In this document: piece by piece, positions 57,720 through 64,000 of the stretch
Layout of the letters: the number at the start of each line of letters is the position of its first letter
How positions within the stretch are numbered: position 1 is the first letter of the stretch
Origin: Bradyrhizobium sp. 190
GTDB lineage: Bacteria > Pseudomonadota > Alphaproteobacteria > Rhizobiales > Xanthobacteraceae
Assembly: GCF_023073415.1 (NCBI RefSeq)
Contig: NZ_JADPJL010000061.1
Coordinates: forward strand, 35,617-99,616
Reading direction: 5' to 3'
DNA length: 64,000 nucleotides
Notes under the pieces: generated by a model
What the model was told of the DNA's origin: nothing
Databases searched by the model: none
The model's input: the letters and a program-made list of their open reading frames with translations, nothing else
Made by a program: the position numbers and the translations under genes

Positions 57720-58700
57720 CACTGAAGCCCTCACATAAGTACGCAAATATAGACCCCTATGTTTTTCACATAGGACGAACGAGCGACGTCTTGGATATCT
57801 GTGCTAGGCCCTACCGCGTCGTGACCAGCTACTGCGAGAGAGACGTGTTGGCCTCAAGCAAATTCCGGGATCGGCCTGACAGATGGCGCCTGTTGCTGGC
57901 TCGCGCGCAAAGAAACGCACGTGTTCAGGCCTGATGCTGACGTGAGACGTCTGACCGTCAACGAGGCAAGCGCGTGAAATAACCGTCCGCCTTCTGTACG
58001 GTCGGCTCGCCCGAGGATCGATCAGCGTGCTCGCAGTTCGTGGCCAACATCAAATCCGAAGTCTTGGCTGAAGAGCTGATCGCGCTACCAATCGCGAGTC
58101 AGTCGCCCCACCGGGCTGGAACGAGTCCTAATTAGCTCTAGCAAGAGTTCTACGGGGCGCCTCGCAAATACGGGGCGACGCCGGATCGCTGCGCGATGCA
58201 GGGGCGGAGAGTCTTGAATTCGGCACAGATCGGCGACGAAATGCAACCTTTGCTCCCTCAGAAATCTCGATGATCTGTTCTTTCAGAAGCGATTGCGCTT
58301 TACGCTTTTGTCCTCGTCTTGCACGCAGAGCGAACTTCAACCTGAATTAAGTCCGTGGGACAGGTCAGTAGAGATCGCGCATACCAGCCTCGACGTGCTG
58401 CACGCCTTGCCGACAGTGAGATCGAAGCGCTGAAGAGCGAGCCATGCTTCCGGCGCCGTCACCGAAGCCCCATCTTGAGGTGCAAGGGCGCTTGTCGCTG
58501 CTGGGCGAGACGTTTTTGAAAACGCTGAAGCCGCCCTAGTGATACAGCTTTTCGAGGAACCGTGACCTTTGCTTTGCCGCTTCGTGATCGCCGCGACGAC
58601 CTACGCTGGCAATCGGCCAGCACCGGCACGCCCAATGAAGTGGCAATCAACGCGGCCGTCCACCGGACAAGGCGCCGAAGGACCTGTTGCTAAAGAAGCG
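57720..58700. other. Decayed stretch before IS remnants
   Basis: No supported gene. The short minus-strand frame 58128-58340 is rich in arginine and has no family. Probably debris of insertion elements. Confidence 0.35.
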
Positions 58701-58701
58701 A

Positions 58702-59175
58702 TGACGCCCGCGGCCAAGTGGAAAGCCGTCATGCATTTCATGGATAGTCACGGGACGAGCGAGGCTGCGTGTATAAAGTCATCGGCCATTGTCGCGTGAC
58801 CATTAGATACGAGACGACCTGGGCGGAGCCTCCCTGTGTTAACGCATGAGGCGATCGCCCAGGAGTGCGGTCACTTCGCCTATCGGCGCCTGCATGTTCT
58901 GCTCAAGCGGGGGACTATTTGATCAACCACAAGAAACTCTTCCGGCTCTACCGGGAAGAGAGGTTCGCAGTTCGTCGCCGGGCAGCCGCGGCAAACGGCG
59001 ATCGCGACCTCAGGTGACGATACCGACAGCGCCGAATGGCCGCTCAATCGACTTCGGATCGAATTAGCTCACAGATAGCCGCAGCTTCCACATCCTAATC
59101 GTGGTCGATGATTGCGCCGCCCCCATATACAGCCTGATCGTCAGCCAAGATAAAGGCATTTGGATCCGCAGGCCT
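58702..59175 (+). mobile_element. IS3-family transposase remnant (OrfA/OrfB)
   Basis: Pieces in several frames: DMTPAAKWKAV-like start (TPAAKWKAVMHFMDSHGTSE), VTIRYETT, then LINHKKLFRLYREERFAVRR. This order matches IS3-group transposases (GYRRLHVLLRREG...NHKKLFRLYREE). The catalytic DDE core is not readable. No intact terminal repeats were identified. Confidence 0.7.
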
Positions 59176-59255
59176 GACTGGCCGATGTCCTCACCCGGAT
59201 CGCGTCCTATCCGGCTCATCGGCTAGAGGAGCTGCTGCTATTGGATGGATGCCGC
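59176..59255 (+). mobile_element. IS66-family transposase 3' end fragment
   Basis: ADVLTRIASYPAHRLEELL resembles the C-terminus of IS66 TnpC (DVLTRI...LLPW). Only about 27 codons remain. Confidence 0.5.
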
Positions 59256-59660
59256 CAACCTTAGCGATCTCCGCTCGAGCTGCGTTACCATCACGTCAAC
59301 TAGGTTCATCCCGTCACCATCATCAATCGCGCCGCCCAACTTGGCGAAGACTCGCTGCGGGAGGTCGCCAAGAATGAATCGCTCGAGGACGACGCCATCT
59401 CGGTCCATGGTGTCGGAGAAACCGGCGTCAAGGCATTCACCGACTTTGGATTCGAAAATCTGATTATCACGTTCTACAAGGATAACCCCAGTGCTTGAGG
59501 CGCTGACTGCTCCGCCTGCGGCCAACGCCGGACGGATATACGAGACCTAGCCATGGAAGATGACCAGGGATGGGAAACGGTCGGCGTCGAGGACCTGAGG
59601 CCCGGCGGTGATCCAGGTCTCAGTTGCGCGGCAGAAGCAAGAAAAACGAACCTCAGTTAG

Positions 59661-60053
59661 CTACCACACCCGTGTGAAGGTATCGGCCCCCCTCAGTTTT
59701 TGCGGTCGGCCATTTCCGTCGACATAAAACAATGTCCAGGATGTTGGCATTTGAGAACCATTGGTCCTTCCGACCCAGCGCGTGAAGGAATTGCATTGGG
59801 CAAATGTTACAACGAAATACAGACCGGTCGGTTTAACGGCGCCGGATGCAGGATATGGAATGCCCTGACATTGGAAGCCCTGAGCATGATTTGTAAAAGT
59901 GCCTTGTATGCTCCCGTTGTTGGAGGACCATACAAACAATTCCGAGCCACGCACATTCTTCCAATACGACGGAGCCGGAAGTCCCTGGGCCAAGACCTCA
60001 CCGGAGAGCAACAAGAACTGAGCGGTCAGGAAAAGTCCTAGAAGTTTATTCAT
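59661..60053 (-). CDS. Bradavidin II-like avidin (secreted biotin-binding protein)
   Basis: 130 residues with a signal peptide (residues 1-22, ending VLA). The mature part is QGLPAPSYWKNVRGSELFVW, then TFTNHAQGFQCQGIPYPASG, TGLYFVVTFAQCNSFTRWVG, PTSWTLFYVDGNG and the terminal strand DTFTRVW. This is the avidin eight-strand barrel, with the conserved tryptophans in the SYW, TRW, SWTLFY and RVW strands. From memory it closely resembles bradavidin II of Bradyrhizobium. Avidins bind biotin very tightly; the biological role in rhizobia is unclear. It sits alone between IS remnants. Confidence 0.92.
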   Translation of the reverse strand: MNKLLGLFLTAQFLLLSGEVLAQGLPAPSYWKNVRGSELFVWSSNNGSIQGTFTNHAQGFQCQGIPYPASGAVKPTGLYFVVTFAQCNSFTRWVGRTNGSQMPTSWTLFYVDGNGRPQKLRGADTFTRVW

Positions 60054-60194
60054 GATGAGAACCCCAATAATAAGCTCGCTTAAAGGTAGTAGCCTATATT
60101 ACATTCTCGGTCTCTACAATGACTTATGCAATACAAATTGAAAACGTACTGCAGCGGCGAGCATATAGCAGAACTTGAAGGAGAACCGAGCACG

Positions 60195-60500
60195 CTAGAC
60201 CTATTTCGTTCTGACGAATAGGCTATGCGAGGAGTACATCGCAGCCGAGCCGAACAATCACCGCTACCGCCGGTTCTACGAACTATACCGCATTTGAGGC
60301 GCCTGCCGGTGACGATGCGCCAGTCCCACGCGGGCCAGCGACAAGCTGTTCGTGGGTTATGCGGGCGACGGCATTCCGGTGGTCCTCGATCGGCTCACGG
60401 GGAAACGGAGCACAGCCCAGACCTTCGTGGCGTGCTTGGCGCCCTCCTCCATCTCTGCGCGAACCGCAACACTGACTCCTTCACGAAACCTAACAGTCGA
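60195..60500 (+). mobile_element. IS21-family IstA transposase remnant
   Basis: Frames combine to NxYRRFYELYRxFE-like and RLPVTMRQSHAG, DKLFVxYAGDGIPVVLDRLTG and AQTFVACLGA, matching IstA (FVDYAGD...VVxDRLTG...AQIFVAVLGASS). At least two frameshifts. No istB follows. Confidence 0.7.
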
Positions 60501-60763
60501 GGCACAGCGCCGCAATCGAGTCATCGCCGCGAGCAAGTCCATATGAGAGCCAAATTGAAGGGCGTGAAGTCCGAGGGCATGCATGCCAACGTCCTCAAAT
60601 TATCAGGAGGTCAGACAACTCTCAAATCGCCTGTTTAGATTTTACAGGTGGTCTGGTGCAGCTTGATTACGCTGGACCTTTTTGGACAGAGTACAATAAG
60701 TAATCACTGACGTGACAAGCGCCAGGTCTCTTCCGCAACTCGCGTGATGGAGGGTGTGGGTGA

Positions 60764-61492
60764 TTAGGACAACAAACCGCGTCGCAAGGCCTCAGCGACG
60801 CATTGGGCAATAGATACTGCGCCGAGCTTGCGGCGAGCATTCTCAAGATGAAAAATTACAGTACGCGGTGCAATCTGGACCAGCACCGCGATATCCGCGA
60901 CAGTTTTTCCGCGCGCGGTCCATGCAAGGCATTGGCGCTCGCGCTGAGTGAGTTCACTTGCGGCTAATTTACCGGCAGAGGGCACGTCAAGTCTGGCGGC
61001 GACATGACAATGAAAGTGCAACCCGACGAGGTGTACCAGATCCTTCCCGTCGGCCACGAGCCGCTCGGGGTGAAGATCGCGGTCGCCCGTCGCCAGCGTA
61101 AATGCAGCCATCCGTCCAAATCCACCCCTGATTGGCACAGTGATACCTGATCTAATCCCGAAGGTCGTCGCTTCATCGAAGAACCGGCGCTGCTCGCGAT
61201 TTCCGGCCAGGGCCGACGCCTCGCCTCCCCAGCTGAATAGCGCGTGCTCGGCACGCGCGCGGCGCACCACAGGATCGAGCTGCTGATATCTAAGTTGGAA
61301 GTACCGACTGGTCCAGGATTTGGGATAGGACGAGATCAACATCGGCGTCTCGCCGGTCAGGCTCAGATAGGCAAATTGCTGGAAGCCGAGCCTCTGTGTT
61401 AGCCGCGTTGCGACACGCTCGAATTCATCCGCGTTGGTTGCGGTTTGGATGGCATCAATAAATTCCTGGAAGATGCTTTCGACCGGGCTCAT
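60764..61492 (-). CDS. LuxR-type quorum-sensing regulator (solo) 2
   Basis: 242 residues. The autoinducer-binding domain has YPKSWTSRYFQLRYQQLDPV (W...Y...D) and GIRSGITVPIRGGFGRMAAF. The C-terminal helix-turn-helix has LTQRERQCLAWTARGKTVAD and PRTVIFHLENARRKLGA. Like the regulator at 52471 it has no luxI partner in the window. The two are only moderately alike, so they are separate solos rather than recent duplicates. Monocistronic. Confidence 0.9.
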   Translation of the reverse strand: MSPVESIFQEFIDAIQTATNADEFERVATRLTQRLGFQQFAYLSLTGETPMLISSYPKSWTSRYFQLRYQQLDPVVRRARAEHALFSWGGEASALAGNREQRRFFDEATTFGIRSGITVPIRGGFGRMAAFTLATGDRDLHPERLVADGKDLVHLVGLHFHCHVAARLDVPSAGKLAASELTQRERQCLAWTARGKTVADIAVLVQIAPRTVIFHLENARRKLGAVSIAQCVAEALRRGLLS

Positions 61493-62064
61493 TCCGGCTC
61501 TACCATTTGAACATAATCGACGTGCTTCCTAATGACATCACCCTCGCCTTGGCAAGAAGCTGCTCGGCCTACCAGGTCGCGCGAGCTCCCGCCAGAACAG
61601 CCACGCCATGAGGCCGCGCAGCCGCAGCGCAGAAAGACCCAGCCCGTCCGCCATCGTACTTTGGTGGAAATGCCACACCCCAGTATCGTTCCACGCCAGT
61701 ATCGTTGGGAAGCAGTAGGCCGGTAACGCCGGTAACAGACATCAATCAATGTGATGGACCGTCCTGATTTGGCGATAGATTTGTTCGAAAGGCTCTGCGT
61801 GTCGTTGAATGCCACCTGGTGGCCTTACCTGATCAAGGCGCGAATGTTAGCGCCCCGATTCAATATCGGCCGAACCTGAAGTGAAAAAGAGTAGGTACGT
61901 TCGCAACGTGCAGAATGCGTCTTTATTTCATCGCTGTATTCGCGACGCTTCACTTTTGTCCGCATCGTACTAACGATTTTGATCTGTCTGCTCCGGAGGC
62001 ATTGTCCCTTTTTTTGATTTGCTCTAAAGGAAACCCTAGCCAACGATGGAAACCCTGAGATACA

Positions 62065-62580
62065 ATGCCGACGGATTTGCCCAGCCCAGCAAGAGCCCTC
62101 GGCAGTAGCTCTGCTGAGGGGCAGGAGGTGGTCCGGCGGTTCATGTGGGAGATCAGATCCATCAATGTGTATCTGGAGGAACTGCGCCAATTCCGGGCGA
62201 ATGTACTTGGCATCACTGGGCCACAGTGGATGATCTTGATGGCCTTGGCAGACTTGGACAGAGAAGACGGTGTTCCTGTCAATGCGGTGTCAAAATTGAT
62301 GCACGTCGACGCTTCATTCGTAACGACCCAATCGAAGCTCCTCGAGAAAAAAGGGCTCCTGCGGCGCAAGCCCTCCACGAGCGATGCCCGGGTCGTACAG
62401 CTGTCGCTGACGGACAAGACTTACAAGCATCTCGCGAGCCTTGCTGCACAACAGGAAGCACTCGATCAATTTGTTTTTGGTGAGTTCAGTATTCGCGAAT
62501 TGACCGAGTTCGCTAACAGTCTCACTGCACTCAGGTATCGCCTAGAGAAAGCTCGCTTGAAAGTCGCTCTGGATTTCTGA
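62065..62580 (+). CDS. MarR-family transcriptional regulator
   Basis: 171 residues. Winged helix-turn-helix: ITGPQWMILMALADLDRE, VNAVSKLMHVDASFVTTQSK (recognition helix), LEKKGLLRRKPSTSDARVVQ (wing) and LSLTDKTYKHLASL, flanked by the dimerisation helices of MarR proteins. Usually a repressor of genes for aromatic compounds, efflux or stress. No divergent target gene is visible next to it. Confidence 0.9.
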   Translation: MPTDLPSPARALGSSSAEGQEVVRRFMWEIRSINVYLEELRQFRANVLGITGPQWMILMALADLDREDGVPVNAVSKLMHVDASFVTTQSKLLEKKGLLRRKPSTSDARVVQLSLTDKTYKHLASLAAQQEALDQFVFGEFSIRELTEFANSLTALRYRLEKARLKVALDF

Positions 62581-63322
62581 CGACCAGAACGCACAATCCT
62601 CAGAAACGGCGCACTATCTACGTGAGGTTAACTCCGGATCGAGATAAGATACAGAGCATTCAAAGGATGCACGTGTTCTCCCAGGAACCTCAGTGTGGGC
62701 CTCCGCTGCTGGCGGCTAGTGGTTTTACGGGCACTGCCGTGCGGGTTCCGAGAAAGACTTAATGGGTTGCCTCGATCTGCCGGCTCCCTGCAAAAAAGTC
62801 TCTTTCGGAGCCCCGACAATCGTGCCGATCGTCTCTCTTGTGGCTCGCTTCTGCGTCGCTTCGAGACGAGAACAAGCCGAGTGTCGATAGAGAAGCCTTA
62901 AACAAGCCGAACGCTGGCCCGTCTCTTAAATCCAGAGCGGAGGGCCCGCTGACGAGCAGACTTTTCTCGAAGCGTCACGTACTCTAAAGTTGGGGCGGAG
63001 GCGAGCGCTGCGCGCGAGCCTCTTGATCAGGTTGGATCGGTCGAGACGAAAGTCGGGAACGATACGGCACGCTAAGCAGCAACACAAAAAGCGCCCTGTT
63101 GGCTTCATAGCTGGCAGCGGATCGGCTGCTTCTTGACCCCGTCATTGCCGGCGTGCCTTCGTCGGTGCAGACCGACCATGACCATCTTCGCCTGCGCTGC
63201 TTTAAGAAAACCTCGAATACTGGAAATCGATCAGACATGGCATCACCCCCTGAAGCCAAACAGAGCTGGTCCCGGTTGTCTGAACAGATTCTCCGCGTCG
63301 ATAAGTGGATCCTCTGCCGGGA
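62581..63322. other. No gene recognised
   Basis: About 740 bases with short arginine-rich frames in several phases and no supported feature. It borders IS remnants on the right. Confidence 0.3.
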
Positions 63323-63445
63323 TTAGGCCGCCACGCGGAGCGGCGGAAGGTTGAAGTAGGCTTGATCCGGGGTCATGTCGTCAAGGTGTAGCGCGACAAA
63401 CTGGATAAGAGGCCGTATTGCCGCATCTAGCGATGTTCCCGAGAG
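63323..63445 (-). mobile_element. 3' end of an IS3-like transposase
   Basis: The frame ends PLIQFVALHLDDMTPDQAYF and NLPPLRVAA. That resembles the tail of IS3-type integrase domains (YNxxRPHxxLDxMTPDQAYF), with the RPH segment deleted. Confidence 0.55.
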
Positions 63446-63536
63446 ACCTCTTGTTGCCTCATCTATTTTGCTCCCTAGCGAGGGGAGCGAAGAGGCCAGT
63501 CTCACAACTGGTCGTCATTACGAGCGCGCCGATGTC

Positions 63537-63660
63537 GCGCTCGGTCCTCGACCGAGCGCTTGCCAAGCCAACAGACCGGTGATCGGGCGTGGTCAAGGCC
63601 GCCAGCCGCCGAAGGCGGTGGCGCATCGCGCCAGCCTTGAGCACGGTCGATCACCGGTCT
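63537..63660. repeat. Cluster of palindromes beside an IS remnant
   Basis: A perfect hairpin, GCGCTCGGT-CCTCG-ACCGAGCGC (63537-63559), is followed by a long imperfect inverted repeat. Its 27-base arms start AGACCGGTGATCG (63573-63599) and end CGATCACCGGTCT (63634-63660), with 24 of 27 positions pairing. Inside is GCCGCC-GAA-GGCGGT. It resembles REP/IS-terminal structures. Confidence 0.8.
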
Positions 63661-63663
63661 ACC

Positions 63664-64000
63664 TTAGACTACCGACGCTCCGTCGAGCAGCGGGGGACTT
63701 TCCGGTGATGTGACAATCACATCGCTTTGTGCCGCGTTTTCCCCGGAGCCAAACACCAGTGCGCTTGCTTGCTCGCTGCGCCACAATTTGAGACGACGTT
63801 GAAGGGTTCGGAGTACTTTGCGCGGGTAGACCCCGGGGTTTTCTGCCTGAAGCTTGGACAGGAGTTTGCTGCTGGTCCGCCATGGCTCGGCCTCGAACCA
63901 TTCGCGCAGCTGTGGCGTGGCTTTGACCAGCGGATCGGGGCGTCGTCGCTCTCGCTTCAGCTTCGCAATTGGCCTGTCGGTCGGGCGTCCCGCTCCTTCT
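63664..64000 (-). mobile_element. IS-type transposase fragment, continuing beyond the window
   Basis: An open frame runs from the window end to TAA at 63664. It reads PLVKATPQLREWFEAEPWRT, SSKLLSKLQAENPGVYPRKV and LRTLQRRLKLWRSEQA. This resembles the region after the helix-turn-helix of IS21-like transposases (LLxxLQxxxPGxY...LRTLQRRV..W). The catalytic part is absent; the frame ends soon after. Confidence 0.65.

Noticed and set aside
59238..59525. 95-codon minus-strand ORF after the IS66 fragment
   Set aside because: No start signal and no family, and it overlaps IS debris on the other strand.

Overview
The window looks like part of a Bradyrhizobium-type symbiosis island (Alphaproteobacteria, Hyphomicrobiales). 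Evidence: a nodABCSUIJ-nolO-nodZ cluster with a nod box and two nodD genes, a fixR-nifA-fixABC cluster with -24/-12 (sigma54) promoters, a bradavidin II-like avidin, several small proteins of types familiar from Bradyrhizobium, and many insertion-sequence remnants. No rRNA, tRNA or CRISPR array was seen. Gene density is low, with many long stretches of decayed DNA.

Layout. 1-3.6 kb: a fusion of a haem-oxygenase-like domain to a GFA domain, a partial gene downstream of it, and a pair of ParA/MinD-like ATPases. 4.7-5.5 kb: three short genes in an apparent operon. 7-11 kb: short genes and remnants, two matching hairpins and a (GA)23 microsatellite. 11.4-13.9 kb: a NYN-domain protein, an H-NS-like protein, a trpC remnant and a small protein. 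16.1-22.6 kb (minus): fixR-nifA-fixA-fixB(broken)-fixC. 23.6-34.3 kb (minus): the Nod-factor operon from a receiver-like remnant and nodA through to nodZ. 34.7-37.5 kb: nodD1 and nodD2. 38.2-39.9 kb: a tandem repeat of a small gene plus merR, one unit decayed. 40.8-48 kb: a LivK-type binding protein, HisC, a luciferase-like monooxygenase, dctA and aminotransferase remnants, and a cystathionine lyase. 50-53.2 kb: a beta-barrel protein, a dihaem peroxidase and a LuxR solo. 53.5-57.7 kb: a collapsed second fixA-C-X copy and phosphonate-type genes. 58-64 kb: IS remnants, the bradavidin-like gene, a second LuxR solo and a MarR.

How the genes work together. NodD1/NodD2 with flavonoids would act at the nod box at 34.7 kb. 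That would drive synthesis of the lipochitin backbone (NodA, B, C), N-methylation (NodS) and carbamoylation (NodU, NolO). The exporter genes nodI and nodJ and the fucosyltransferase gene nodZ each carry indels. NifA, expressed from fixR-nifA, would activate fixA and its followers at a sigma54 promoter, but fixB is broken and no fixX follows fixC. Either the island is decaying or part of the indel load is sequencing error; the sequence alone cannot settle this.

The most unusual signal is a promoter element repeated nine times, plus one decayed copy: TTGAAT, a 19-bp spacer holding a CTCACG-N3-CGTGAG-like dyad, then TAnGnT. That is the architecture of MerR-regulated promoters. One copy lies directly in front of the window's only intact merR gene, two others precede decayed merR copies, and others precede the haem-oxygenase/GFA fusion and the livK gene. 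This suggests a dispersed MerR regulon that spread by duplication within the island.
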